64,000 nucleotides of DNA from an uncultured Eubacteriales bacterium (GCA_905207235.1 CAJLKN010000001.1:62001-126000); one strand, 5' to 3'. Shown: positions 52,345 to 61,102, counted from the stretch's first letter. The notes: generated by a model not told the origin, from the sequence alone. Program-made: numbers and translations.

Positions 52345-53742
52345 TTAAATAACTTCGGGCTGGGAAGAAACTTCGGGAAAATCGACGTAGAAAGTTGACC
52401 CCTTGCCCTCCTCCGACTTAACTCCGAAATCGAACGAGTGAGCCTGAAGAATTATTTTTACTATATTCAGTCCCAGTCCCGTGCCCTTTACGGGGCGGGT
52501 GTGCATATCCTTTGAACGGTAATATCTGTCCCAGATGTGCTCTCTCTCCTCTTCGCTTATGCCCTTGCCCGTATCCCTTACGGCAAATCTTATGCGGTTT
52601 TCTTCGGGCAGGTACTTCAAAGAAACGTAAACGCACTTATCCGCGCCCGTATAATTGACCGCGTTGGATATGAGGTTGTATATTACCTGACCTATCTTTT
52701 CTTCGTCTGCCAATGTGTACATATCGGCATCTATATCCACAAAAAATTTGTATCCAGAAGTCTGTTGCAGGTAATCGAACCTGTTCATTATTCCGTATAT
52801 GAACTCTGTGAGATTAAATACCTTTTTATTGAGTTCGGAAAGCCCCGCGCTCACCTTTGAGGCATTTAAAATATCGTTTACAAGTCCCGTCAGCCTGTCG
52901 GCTTCGTCTATTATAACGTGCAGGTGCTGCGACCTCTTGACGGGGTCGTTGCCCGAAATTTCCTCTATCATAGAGGCGTAAGCCTTTATCATGGTGAGCG
53001 GCGTTCTCAAATCGTGCGAAACGTTGGCGAGCAGCTCTTTCTGGAAATCTTCGCTCTTTTTCATCTCGTCTTTTGCATAATTGAGCGTATCGGAGAGCTG
53101 CGCTATCTCCTGATATTCCGCCGAGGCGAACTTGACAGAATAATCGCCCTCCGCCATGCGCGCCGCCGTAGCGGACATGTTTTTTATGGGGCGGGAAATG
53201 CGCTGCGCGAGCATATAAGATATGATAAAGGACACGACTATGGACACCGCCGCTATTATCAGTATATAAAACTGCATGCTGCGCACCGAGCTGAGTATAA
53301 TCGTGAGCGGGTAGCGAACGAGAAGGTAACACTGCCTGCCGTTGAAGATGACGCACGAGGTATAGTTGAGCATGTTGCCGTCGTTATACACCACTGCGCG
53401 CCTTGCCGTCCAGCCGTTGACCTTTTCGTTCATCTTGCATACGATGTCATTCCAGTCGGAGGGCGCCTCCGCGGTGGCTATATAAGCGTCGCCGCCCAGA
53501 CCGACCACGAACGCCTCTATTCCTTCGGATATGGCATAGCCGTTCATTATTCCGCCGACGTCGCCCATCTGCATTTCAGTCTTGCCGTCAACGACGGCTG
53601 TAAGATTGTTGCCTATGGACGTTATGTGATTTTTTGCCTGCGTAGAATAAGCACTGCTCAAAACGCCGTAGCATACCAACGATACTACGGCTACGAGAAT
53701 GACTGTGAAAAGAGCAAAATACCGCCAGAGCAGTATTTTCAT
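52345..53742 (-). CDS. membrane sensor histidine kinase
   Basis: 465 residues from ATG 53742; a TTG 36 bases upstream would overlap the regulator gene. A membrane helix (about 8-30), an extracytoplasmic sensor (about 35-150), a second helix (about 160-185) and HAMP come first. HisKA carries VSHDLRTPLTMIK near 240, and the ATPase domain has NLISNAVNYT, DTGKGIS and GTGLGLNIV. It autophosphorylates and passes phosphate to its partner regulator. The stimulus is unknown; the sensor has no recognised fold. Confidence 0.93.
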   Translation of the reverse strand: MKILLWRYFALFTVILVAVVSLVCYGVLSSAYSTQAKNHITSIGNNLTAVVDGKTEMQMGDVGGIMNGYAISEGIEAFVVGLGGDAYIATAEAPSDWNDIVCKMNEKVNGWTARRAVVYNDGNMLNYTSCVIFNGRQCYLLVRYPLTIILSSVRSMQFYILIIAAVSIVVSFIISYMLAQRISRPIKNMSATAARMAEGDYSVKFASAEYQEIAQLSDTLNYAKDEMKKSEDFQKELLANVSHDLRTPLTMIKAYASMIEEISGNDPVKRSQHLHVIIDEADRLTGLVNDILNASKVSAGLSELNKKVFNLTEFIYGIMNRFDYLQQTSGYKFFVDIDADMYTLADEEKIGQVIYNLISNAVNYTGADKCVYVSLKYLPEENRIRFAVRDTGKGISEEEREHIWDRYYRSKDMHTRPVKGTGLGLNIVKIILQAHSFDFGVKSEEGKGSTFYVDFPEVSSQPEVI

Positions 53743-53767
53743 GCTTTTTATTTTTCTTAAAGGCAGA

Positions 53768-54436
53768 TCAGACTTCAAATTTATAACCCAGTCCGCGGAG
53801 CGTTACAATAAATTTACGGTACTGCTTTAAGTTTGCGCGCAACATCTTTATATGCGTGTCCACCGTGCGGTCATCGCCGTAAAAATCGAAGCCCCACACA
53901 TCATAGAGTAATTTTTCGCGGGTAAGAGCTATGCCCTTGTTCTTTATGAAGTAAAAAAGTATTTCGTATTCCTTGGGAGTAAGTTCGGCCTTCTCGCCGT
54001 CCACATAGACGTTTCTGCCCGCCATATCGACGGTCAGTCCTTCAAAGGTAACGACGTCCGGGTTGGGATTTTCCGCCGCGCTGCGGCGCTTTGTTACGGC
54101 ATTTATCCTAGCCATTACTTCCTTGGGCGAAAAAGGCTTGGTAACGTAATCGTCCACGCCTATCTCGAAACCGAAAAGTTTATCGTATTCCTCACCCCTT
54201 GCGGAAAGCATGATGACGGGTATATCCTTGGTCTTTTTTATTTCCTTAACCGCCGAAAATCCGTCGAGTTTTGGCATCATGACGTCCATAAGTATTACGT
54301 CGTAGTCGTTGTCGCGGCACATTCTGACGGCTTCCATTCCGTCAGTCGCTTCATATGCTTCGTTGCCCTCGAACTCCACGTACTCTTTGAGCACGTTCCT
54401 TATCATGTCCTCATCATCTACTATAAGCACTTTCAT
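53768..54436 (-). CDS. OmpR/PhoB-family response regulator
   Basis: 222 residues. The receiver starts MKVLIVDDEDMIRNVLKEYV, the phosphoacceptor aspartate is in DVILMDVMMPKLDG near 52, and the switch lysine in VTKPFSPKEV near 104. The C-terminal winged helix includes ELTPKEYEILFYFIKNKG and RTVDTHIKMLRANL. AAAGGAG precedes the ATG. Its promoter has TATAAT (54479-54474) but no evident -35 box, suggesting an activator. Confidence 0.95.
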   Translation of the reverse strand: MKVLIVDDEDMIRNVLKEYVEFEGNEAYEATDGMEAVRMCRDNDYDVILMDVMMPKLDGFSAVKEIKKTKDIPVIMLSARGEEYDKLFGFEIGVDDYVTKPFSPKEVMARINAVTKRRSAAENPNPDVVTFEGLTVDMAGRNVYVDGEKAELTPKEYEILFYFIKNKGIALTREKLLYDVWGFDFYGDDRTVDTHIKMLRANLKQYRKFIVTLRGLGYKFEV

Positions 54437-54564
54437 AATGCCGTCTCCTTTGCGGGGGATATGTTATGTCTTTATTATAACCTGAAATGTGTAAAGATAA
54501 ATGCTTTATAATGAAATAATTGTGAAACTTCCATAATTTTCTTGAATTTTTTTTAATTTTATGC

Positions 54565-54593
54565 TTGACAAACGCCTTTAAAGGCAATATAAT
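54565..54593 (+). promoter_or_regulatory. consensus promoter of the radical-SAM operon with palindromic spacer
   Basis: TTGACA (54565-54570), 17 bases, TATAAT (54588-54593). The spacer contains the perfect 12-bp palindrome GCCTTTAAAGGC (54574-54585), a plausible repressor site between the two boxes. Confidence 0.85.
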
Positions 54594-54673
54594 AACAATA
54601 CAAACAAATGTTTATTGCGGTATAATTCGGGTTTTTGCCGCAGAAACTTTTAATTGTAAAGAGGTTTTACGTT

Positions 54674-55933
54674 ATGTTTGACGCAGATAGACTTGAAATA
54701 CTTACAGAAAGCGCAAAATATGACGTATCCTGCTCTTCGTCCGGTTCAAAACGGGTCAATACGGGCGGAGGGCTCGGAAATGCTTCCGTCGGTGGGATAT
54801 GCCACTCCTTTACCCCCGACGGAAGATGTATTTCCCTGCTCAAAATTCTGATGAGCAACGAATGCATTTATAACTGCGAATACTGCCCGAACAGGGCACA
54901 GGCAGACGTCAGGCGCGCGAGGGCTACGCCCGAAGAAATTTGCGAACTGACGATTAATTTTTATAAGCGAAATTATATTGAAGGGTTGTTCCTCTCCTCC
55001 GCCGTCTTCGACACGCCGAACAGAACCATGGAGCTTCTTACGCGCACCGTCATAATGCTGAGGAAGGAATATAACTTCAACGGATATATACATTTAAAGG
55101 GCATACCGCACGCCGACGACGAACTGTGCATGCGCGCGGCGAAATATGTAGACAGAATGAGCTACAACATAGAACTGCCCAGCGAAAAATCTTTGAAACT
55201 TCTTGCGCCGCAAAAGACGCGCGAAAGCCTCATCATTCCTATGAAAAAGCTGTACGCCGCCACACTTTACGACAAAGAAAACAAGGTGGCGGCAAAGCAG
55301 CGCTCTATCCCTGCGGGACAGACGACGCAGATGATTATAGGCGCTTCGCCCGAAAACGACGGGCACATTCTGCGGCTGACGCAGGCGCTTTACCGCAATA
55401 TGGGGCTGAAAAGGGTTTACTACTCCTCATATATTCCCGTGGTTAAAAGCGCAAAGTTGCCCGACAAGGCGGCGGGGCTTTTGCGCGAGCACAGACTTTA
55501 CCAGGCGGACTGGCTGTTGAGGTTTTACGGCTTCGACGTGGAAGAGCTGTGCGGCGACGATGAAAATCTTTCGCCCGACTACGACCCCAAATGCGCGTGG
55601 GCGCTGAAAAATATGCACCTATTCCCCGTAGAAGTAAACAGCGCTCCGCTCGAAATGCTGCTGCGCGTTCCCGGTATAGGCGCGCGTGGAGCTTACAGGA
55701 TTACGGAAGCGAGAAAATTTGCTTCGCTCGACTTCGATAATCTTAAAAAAATGCGCATAATACTCAAAAGGGCAAAGCATTTTATAACCTGCAAAGGAAA
55801 ATTTTACGGGGCGGACGGCGAAAAAATGATAAAGGCTTCGCTCATGCTGTGCGACGGCGCGCAGAATGCCGAACAGCTTTCTATGTTTTCCTCCCCTTCG
55901 GAAGGCTTTTCAGCCCTGAGCGGTGAATTATGA
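54674..55933 (+). CDS. putative DNA modification/repair radical SAM protein
   Basis: 419 residues from ATG 54674 with AGAGG before it. After an N-terminal stretch (LEILTESAKYDVSC), the radical SAM cluster motif CIYNCEYC (C-x3-C-x2-C) lies near 75, followed by FLSSAVFDTPNRTMELL and KGIPHADDELC. The C-terminus has a helix-hairpin-helix LLRVPGIGARGAYRITEARK (about 340-360), a DNA-binding element. This matches a conserved family annotated as putative DNA modification/repair radical SAM protein. The reaction is unknown. Its stop overlaps the DUF4130 gene by four bases. Confidence 0.9.
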   Translation: MFDADRLEILTESAKYDVSCSSSGSKRVNTGGGLGNASVGGICHSFTPDGRCISLLKILMSNECIYNCEYCPNRAQADVRRARATPEEICELTINFYKRNYIEGLFLSSAVFDTPNRTMELLTRTVIMLRKEYNFNGYIHLKGIPHADDELCMRAAKYVDRMSYNIELPSEKSLKLLAPQKTRESLIIPMKKLYAATLYDKENKVAAKQRSIPAGQTTQMIIGASPENDGHILRLTQALYRNMGLKRVYYSSYIPVVKSAKLPDKAAGLLREHRLYQADWLLRFYGFDVEELCGDDENLSPDYDPKCAWALKNMHLFPVEVNSAPLEMLLRVPGIGARGAYRITEARKFASLDFDNLKKMRIILKRAKHFITCKGKFYGADGEKMIKASLMLCDGAQNAEQLSMFSSPSEGFSALSGEL

Positions 55934-56658
55934 CTTTATATCTGGTAGATGGCAGCGCAGACTGCTTTTATACAGCGGTATTCGACTGCTACGGCGACAG
56001 TCAGGCAGTCGTTTCGAGCAACGCCGACGTTCAGCTCGAACTGGGCTGCAACATAACCGAGGTTAAAACAATCGAAGAGAAAGCTGCGCGAGTAAAGAAA
56101 AAAATTGCGGAATACGACAGCCGCGCCATAGGCGATATAAATATCATCCTCCGCTCGGGCGAAAGCGACAAAGAGCAGGCGGCGTTGGAATATATCAGGC
56201 TTATAATAAAAAACAAGCGACCCGTCCGCACCATGACCAACATTCCCGCGGTTATGGAAGCGAACGACATACGCTCAAAAGTTACGGGCGAAATTCACAA
56301 ATATCATGGCTTTCTGCGCTTTATGGAGAACGACAGCGGCGTTCTCTACGCCCCCTACTCGCCCATAGCCGATATAACGGACATGATTGCGCCCCATTTC
56401 GCGCGGCGGTTTGCAAACCAGAAGTTTGTCATTCACGACGTGAAGAGAAAGATTGCAGCAATGTATGACGGCGAGCAGATAATCGTCTGCTATGCCGACG
56501 GCGCAGATATTTACCTTTCCGAATACGAAAAAACTTTTGAGGAGCTGTGGAAATTGTATTATAAATCTGTAAACATAGCCGAACGCCCGCATGAAAAACA
56601 GATGAAAGGCTACATGCCCGTGCGATACTGGAAATTCATGCCCGAAAAAAATCAATGA
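55930..56658 (+). CDS. DUF4130 protein, partner of the radical SAM repair protein
   Basis: 242 residues, no membrane segment. MTLYLVDGSADCFYTAVFDC opens it, and the middle shows HKYHGFLRFMENDSGVLYAP, YSPIADITDMIAPHFARRF and a C-terminal EELWKLYYKSVNIAERPHEK with QMKGYMPVRYWKFMPE, all typical of the family. In other bacteria DUF4130 is fused to uracil-DNA-glycosylase-like domains, which supports a DNA repair role. Activity is unproven. Translation is coupled to the radical SAM gene. Confidence 0.9.
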   Translation: MTLYLVDGSADCFYTAVFDCYGDSQAVVSSNADVQLELGCNITEVKTIEEKAARVKKKIAEYDSRAIGDINIILRSGESDKEQAALEYIRLIIKNKRPVRTMTNIPAVMEANDIRSKVTGEIHKYHGFLRFMENDSGVLYAPYSPIADITDMIAPHFARRFANQKFVIHDVKRKIAAMYDGEQIIVCYADGADIYLSEYEKTFEELWKLYYKSVNIAERPHEKQMKGYMPVRYWKFMPEKNQ

Positions 56659-56686
56659 CCGAACGGACAATTAACTATCAAACTTA

Positions 56687-56719
56687 AAAGCGGCTCCGCA
56701 TTTTATGCGGAGCCGCTTT
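56687..56719. terminator. bidirectional terminator after the DUF4130 gene
   Basis: AAAGCGGCTCCGCA and TGCGGAGCCGCTTT form a 14-bp stem with a 5-base loop between convergent genes, followed by ATATTTTTTT on the plus strand. Confidence 0.9.
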
Positions 56720-56745
56720 ATATTTTTTTGTTATTCTGAATTATA

Positions 56746-57552
56746 TTATTCTTGAGAAGGCTCATCCGTGGAATTCTGAGTTTCGTTGCCGCTTTGCGTG
56801 CTTTCTTCGGAAACATCAGAAGCAGAAACTTCCTCTGCCGCCGTCATTTTGAGTGTATCATCCTTTGTTTCTTCATCGGCAGAAGTTTCTTTTTCGGTTT
56901 TGTCTTTATCTGTATTTTCTTCCGTTTTTGCAGTTGTTACGCCGTTGCGCGCCTCATATTGTTCACGCACATCCTGATAGAAAACGGCCATAGAAGTCTC
57001 CATATAAGGTATAAGCCACAAATAAAGAATGCATAAAGTAAATATGCCGAGTATAATCCAGCCTATAAAACTCATGATAAGACAGAAAAGACGCCATTTA
57101 TTTCCGCTCATCATATCCATAGAAAACTTGCGCGCTTCATTTGCCGTCATTGATTTATTATCCGCAAGTATGTAATATGTCATGGAATATGACAAACTTT
57201 TTATAATTCCCGGTATAAACAGTAACAGCGCCCACAAAAATGTAAAAACAGCAATAATTATCGAAGCAAACAACGCATCGAGATACTGTTTGAACCCATC
57301 GAACAAATTTTCTACGCCAAATTCTTTCCCCCTTGCAATCCTTAATGCAATTATTGCAAATCCGAGCGTAAACGGTCCCGTAATAAGGAATGAAATTATC
57401 GATGATAAAGTACTGCCGATGAGAGGCAAAAAACCCAAAAGGGCTATAATAACAGAAAAGCCGAAGTACACCAGGTATGCAGCAGCGAATTTACCCGTTT
57501 TGCCCTGCAATGCAATACGGGCCTGAAGTTTAATTTCACTCGCTTTTTTCAT
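56746..57552 (-). CDS. DUF975 membrane protein with acidic tail
   Basis: 268 residues. The first ~190 form five or six hydrophobic segments in the DUF975 pattern: RIALQGKTGKFAAAYLVYFG, GPFTLGFAIIALRIARGK, FIPGIIKSLSYSMTYYILAD. The family has no assigned function. The last ~65 residues are a low-complexity tail rich in Glu, Thr, Ser and Asp with no hydrophobic residues in series. Transcribed alone from a consensus promoter; GGGGGA precedes the ATG. Confidence 0.9.
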   Translation of the reverse strand: MKKASEIKLQARIALQGKTGKFAAAYLVYFGFSVIIALLGFLPLIGSTLSSIISFLITGPFTLGFAIIALRIARGKEFGVENLFDGFKQYLDALFASIIIAVFTFLWALLLFIPGIIKSLSYSMTYYILADNKSMTANEARKFSMDMMSGNKWRLFCLIMSFIGWIILGIFTLCILYLWLIPYMETSMAVFYQDVREQYEARNGVTTAKTEENTDKDKTEKETSADEETKDDTLKMTAAEEVSASDVSEESTQSGNETQNSTDEPSQE

Positions 57553-57585
57553 AATAGTTCCCCCACTAATAAAAATATATGTTTA

Positions 57586-57614
57586 ATTATACATAATTAA
57601 TACATATTTGTCAA
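57586..57614 (-). promoter_or_regulatory. promoter of the DUF975 gene
   Basis: Consensus TTGACA (57614-57609), 17 bases, TATAAT (57591-57586) with TG just before the -10 box. Confidence 0.85.
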
Positions 57615-57698
57615 GCGGCACTATTGTTAAGCAAAACATAAGGTAAAAACATCTTTTAATATAACGTATATAAATAAAATTCAAATGGCTGTAAAAAT

Positions 57699-57728
57699 AA
57701 AACCCCCGAATTAATTTCGGGGGGTTTT
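57699..57728. terminator. terminator of the Mrp-type gene
   Basis: AAAACCCCCGAA and TTCGGGGGGTTTT pair around a 5-base loop; T-rich on both sides. Confidence 0.88.
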
Positions 57729-57731
57729 ATA

Positions 57732-58574
57732 TTACTTCTTTGCTGTATTTAACTGTGCGTCAATCTTATCGAAGAATTCTGCAAGATAATTGTTTTTGAG
57801 TTCTTCGAGTTTGCCTTCGTCGGCTGCCGCCGTAAGGGAGTGGTCGATGGGCACTTTGGCGACGTTTGAAATGCCGTTTTCGAGCGCTATCGCGTCGACT
57901 TTGCTTTCGCCGAACACGGAAATCTTTCTGCCGCAGTCGGGGCAGACGATATAGCTCATGTTTTCGACTATGCCGAGGATGGGCACATTCATCATAGCCG
58001 CCATATTGACAGCCTTTTTTACTATCATTCCCACGAGGTCCTGAGGCGTCGTTACGATTATTATTCCGTCGAGCGGAATGCTCTGGAATATCGTCAGGGG
58101 AACGTCTCCCGTTCCAGGCGGCATATCGATAAACATATAGTCAACGCCCTGCCAGATAACATCCGTCCAGAACTGAAGCACCGTGCCGGATATGAGCGAA
58201 CCGCGCCATACGACGGGCTCGTCCTCCTTGTCGAGCAGAACGTTCATGGACATTACTTGTATTCCGTCTTTGGACAACACGGGAAGAATGCCAGCTTCGT
58301 TGCCCATTGCACGGCCGTGTATGCCGAACATCTTTGGTATGGAAGGTCCCGTTATGTCGGCGTCCATAAGGGCGGTTACATAGCCTTTGTTATGCGAAGC
58401 GGAAGCAAGCATTGCGCTCGTCATAGACTTACCGACGCCGCCTTTGCCCGAAACCACGGCTATAACCCTCTTTATATCGCTCATCGCATGCGGCTTTTTC
58501 AAAAAACTTTTGGGGTCGCGCGACGAACAGTTCTCTCCGCAGGAGGAACAATCGTGATTGCAATTTTCAGACAT
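57732..58574 (-). CDS. Mrp/NBP35-family Fe-S cluster carrier ATPase
   Basis: 280 residues. The N-terminus holds a cysteine cluster (CNHDCSSCGENC), then a deviant Walker A VVSGKGGVGKSMTSAM near 40, ALMDADITGPSIPKMFG near 67, FIDMPPGTGDVPLTI near 145 and the cluster-binding VCPDCGRK near 208. These P-loop proteins hold and pass [4Fe-4S] clusters to apo-enzymes such as radical SAM proteins. AAAGGAG precedes the ATG. Divergent from the SRP RNA. Confidence 0.94.
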   Translation of the reverse strand: MSENCNHDCSSCGENCSSRDPKSFLKKPHAMSDIKRVIAVVSGKGGVGKSMTSAMLASASHNKGYVTALMDADITGPSIPKMFGIHGRAMGNEAGILPVLSKDGIQVMSMNVLLDKEDEPVVWRGSLISGTVLQFWTDVIWQGVDYMFIDMPPGTGDVPLTIFQSIPLDGIIIVTTPQDLVGMIVKKAVNMAAMMNVPILGIVENMSYIVCPDCGRKISVFGESKVDAIALENGISNVAKVPIDHSLTAAADEGKLEELKNNYLAEFFDKIDAQLNTAKK

Positions 58575-58600
58575 AAATATCTCCTTTCAAAAACACTACC

Positions 58601-58629
58601 ATTTTATGTTATGGTGCTTTAAATGTCAA
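58601..58629 (-). promoter_or_regulatory. promoter of the Mrp-type gene, with dyad
   Basis: TTGACA (58629-58624), 17 bases, TAAAAT (58606-58601). The dyad ACCAT-8-ATGGT (58598-58615) overlaps the -10 box and may be an operator. Confidence 0.75.
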
Positions 58630-58656
58630 GTTATTTGCAAACACAGTAAAATTTAC

Positions 58657-58685
58657 TTGCAAAACAGCGCCGCTTTTGCTATAAT
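58657..58685 (+). promoter_or_regulatory. promoter of the SRP RNA gene
   Basis: TTGCAA (58657-58662), 17 bases, TATAAT (58680-58685), about six bases before the RNA. Confidence 0.85.
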
Positions 58686-58691
58686 CTCATT

Positions 58692-58964
58692 GCTGCGCTA
58701 AGTGGGGAGTCAGCGGTGCCCTGTACCTGCAATCCGCTACAGCAGGACCGAATTTCCCCTCTCGGCTTCCCGGGTGGAAGGCTGCGCCGTACAAGGGGTG
58801 TTGATAACAAGGTCTTATGCAACCGACAGCTGCGAACCGTGTCAGGATAGGGATATAGCAGCACTAAACAGCCTCGTCGGTGTGCCATAAGGTTGCTTTG
58901 CAGTAGCTACCTATACGGTTTACGCTTCGGCTTTGGTTGACAAAAGGGGATGCGCAGTTTTTTT
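58692..58964 (+). ncRNA. ffs: signal recognition particle RNA, large type with Alu domain
   Basis: The 5' CTGCGC pairs with 3' GCGCAG, followed by a T-run. The Alu-side sequences GGTGCCCTG, CTGCAATCCGCTA and AGCAGGACCGAATT are as in clostridial and Bacillus SRP RNAs. Domain IV reads GTGTCAGGATAGGGATATAGCAGCACT: the conserved CAGG/AGCAG internal loop is intact, but the apical stem is AUA/UAU with a GGGA tetraloop rather than UCC/GGA with GGAA. About 270 bases. It forms the scaffold of the SRP with Ffh. Confidence 0.93.
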
Positions 58965-58973
58965 GAAAGAACT

Positions 58974-59009
58974 GCGGCAGACGAAAATTTTTTTCGTCTG
59001 CCGCTTTTT
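58974..59009 (+). terminator. second terminator after the SRP RNA
   Basis: GCGGCAGACGAAAA and TTTTCGTCTGCCGC form a 14-bp stem followed by TTTTTCTTTTT, 10 bases after the T-run of the SRP RNA. Confidence 0.85.
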
Positions 59010-59070
59010 CTTTTTGATTGTATTAATCACATCTATCACGGCAAAATATAACTTTTAAGCGCAAAAGTCA

Positions 59071-59099
59071 ATGCGGCGCGGACTATGTCCGCGCCGCAT
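59071..59099. terminator. terminator of the Nat-type ABC operon
   Basis: ATGCGGCGCGGAC and GTCCGCGCCGCAT form a perfect 13-bp stem with a 3-base loop between convergent transcripts; the T-run on the minus strand is short. Confidence 0.75.
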
Positions 59100-59115
59100 G
59101 TTATTTTTGAAATAT

Positions 59116-60270
59116 TTACCTGTTGAACATGATTTTTTCGGAATTGAACATAAACGCGAGCAACACCGACAAGAGCGCAGCCGCTACAATATTTACGGCG
59201 ACGGTTATGCCGAACGCGGCGGCAGACATCGTACCCGACAGAACGGACGAAATGCACATGGAACTGTTGAGCACGGGCACAAAGAACAGTCCTATCGAAG
59301 CCGACGGAACGAACATCGAAACGAGCGCGCATATCATGACGAGTATCATGACGGGCACCATTAAAGAGTTTGCCTCCTTTACCGTCTTTGAATACGCCGA
59401 AATGACTGCGAGCAATGATACGAGCACAAGCACGGTCGATATTACGACGAGGAAAATGAGCAGATAATCGGTAAACGAGTACAGAGCGAGCGTCAGCCCC
59501 TCCACTCCGCTGAGAAGATTGGGCAGAGAGAGCATAAGCCCTACAAAGCTGGAAATTCCGCTGAGCATGGAAATTACCGAAAGCGCCATTATTTTCCCCG
59601 CGGCGAGGTGCGTTCGCTTTATGGGCGTAACGAGCAGAGTGGCGATAGTTCCCCTCTCCTTTTCCCCCGCAATGCTTTCGAGCACGACGGAGACGCAGCC
59701 CGAGAACATGAGCATAATCAGTACCATGGGAACTATTGACGAAACCACCTGTTGCGCGACCGATTTTCCGTCGGCGAGGTCAAATGTTTCCCCTCCCTTA
59801 TTGACGTCGAAGAGATTGGAAAGGCTCTCTTCATAAGCCGAAAGCAGAGCTGTTACCGCGCTGTAAGCCGTTGCCGACTGAGTTTCGGTTGAGTTATAAA
59901 AAATGCGCACTTTCGGCACGGTCGAGGGGTCGCCGTCGGACACAAGCCCGTCAAAATTTTCGGGAAATACTACATATAAATCGAGACTGCCTTCCGCAAC
60001 CCTGTCCTTTGCCTCCTGTTCGTCCGCAATATCTTCAACCAGCTCGAAGGCGGGCGGCGCGATTAAATTTGTCATGGAAGCAGGCATATTTACGACGCAT
60101 ATCTGCGGGGTCTGCAACTCGGAAGAAACTATGGAAGTCGTTACGTTGCCTATTATAGAATAGACGGCATAAATGAGAAAGCCCGGAAGCAGAATAGTCA
60201 TTAAAAAAAGTCTTGTATCGCCGAAAAAGCGGCGGAATTCTTTCTTTATTATGGTAAGAATTATGCTCAT
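59116..60270 (-). CDS. ABC-2 type permease (NatB-like)
   Basis: 384 residues. One membrane helix near 20-40, a large extracytoplasmic domain (about 45-170), then five helices (about 180-380), the ABC-2 exporter pattern. The conserved stretch GEKERGTIATLLVTPIKRTH near 208 is the coupling region typical of NatB and related exporters. The ATG overlaps the ATPase stop (ATGA). Substrate unknown; Na+ export is only one option in this family. Confidence 0.9.
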   Translation of the reverse strand: MSIILTIIKKEFRRFFGDTRLFLMTILLPGFLIYAVYSIIGNVTTSIVSSELQTPQICVVNMPASMTNLIAPPAFELVEDIADEQEAKDRVAEGSLDLYVVFPENFDGLVSDGDPSTVPKVRIFYNSTETQSATAYSAVTALLSAYEESLSNLFDVNKGGETFDLADGKSVAQQVVSSIVPMVLIMLMFSGCVSVVLESIAGEKERGTIATLLVTPIKRTHLAAGKIMALSVISMLSGISSFVGLMLSLPNLLSGVEGLTLALYSFTDYLLIFLVVISTVLVLVSLLAVISAYSKTVKEANSLMVPVMILVMICALVSMFVPSASIGLFFVPVLNSSMCISSVLSGTMSAAAFGITVAVNIVAAALLSVLLAFMFNSEKIMFNR

Positions 60271-61046
60271 GCCTGACCTCCCGCAGCCGCTGAATACAGC
60301 TCAAAAAATTTATCTTCCAGACTTATGCCGTCGGTCAGAGCCGAAAGAGTGTCGAGAGCCACAAGCCGTCCGTCGATTATCACTCCCACCCTGTCGCACA
60401 ACTTTTCGGCGAGCGAAAAAATGTGCGTGGAAAGTATTATCGTCTTGCCCTCGTCGCGCAATTCGCGCAGATAGTCGGTAACAGTCTTTGCCGTAATTAC
60501 GTCCAGACCGTTGGTGGGTTCGTCAAAAATTATAAAATCAGGTTCGTGCACGACGGAGACGACTATCGAAACTTTCTGCTTCATGCCCGTCGAAAGATTT
60601 GCCAGCTTTACCTGCGCAAATCTGTCTATTCCGAAGCGTGTAAACAACCGCGCCTTGCGCTCGTCGCGCACCTCCTTGGGCACGCCGTGCAGCTCCGAAA
60701 AGAAATCAAAAAGATAATCGGGCGTGAAAAAATCTTCCAGCCTGAGTTCGCTGGTCAGAAAACCTATTTTACCGCGCACGGCATAAGGCTCCGAAACGAC
60801 GCTTTTGCCGTCTATGAAAGCGTCGCCCGCATCGGGCTTTATGAGCGTTGCCAGAATGCGCAGAGTGGTCGTCTTGCCCGCGCCGTTTGGTCCGAGCAGT
60901 CCGAAAATTTCACCCTTGTACGCGCTGAAAGATACGTCGTTGACTGCCGTCTTGACCTTTATTCCTCTTTCGAGCTTTTGCTGTTTGAATGAAAGTCTGA
61001 ACGTCTTTTTAAGATGCTCGACTTTGAGAATTTCGATGTTTTCCAT
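60267..61046 (-). CDS. ABC transporter ATP-binding protein (NatA-like)
   Basis: 259 residues from ATG 61046, with GGAG before it; the frame is open upstream but that part overlaps the promoter. Walker A LLGPNGAGKTTTLRIL near 50, signature NLSTGMKQKVSIVVSV near 145, Walker B FIIFDEPTNGLD near 165, switch histidine in ILSTHIFSLAEKL. Energises the ABC-2 permease that follows. Confidence 0.95.
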   Translation of the reverse strand: MENIEILKVEHLKKTFRLSFKQQKLERGIKVKTAVNDVSFSAYKGEIFGLLGPNGAGKTTTLRILATLIKPDAGDAFIDGKSVVSEPYAVRGKIGFLTSELRLEDFFTPDYLFDFFSELHGVPKEVRDERKARLFTRFGIDRFAQVKLANLSTGMKQKVSIVVSVVHEPDFIIFDEPTNGLDVITAKTVTDYLRELRDEGKTIILSTHIFSLAEKLCDRVGVIIDGRLVALDTLSALTDGISLEDKFFELYSAAAGGQA

Positions 61047-61102
61047 AAATCTCCGTATTGTTTTGCCATTATTCAAGGCATAAAAAATGCGCCGACACAC
61101 AT

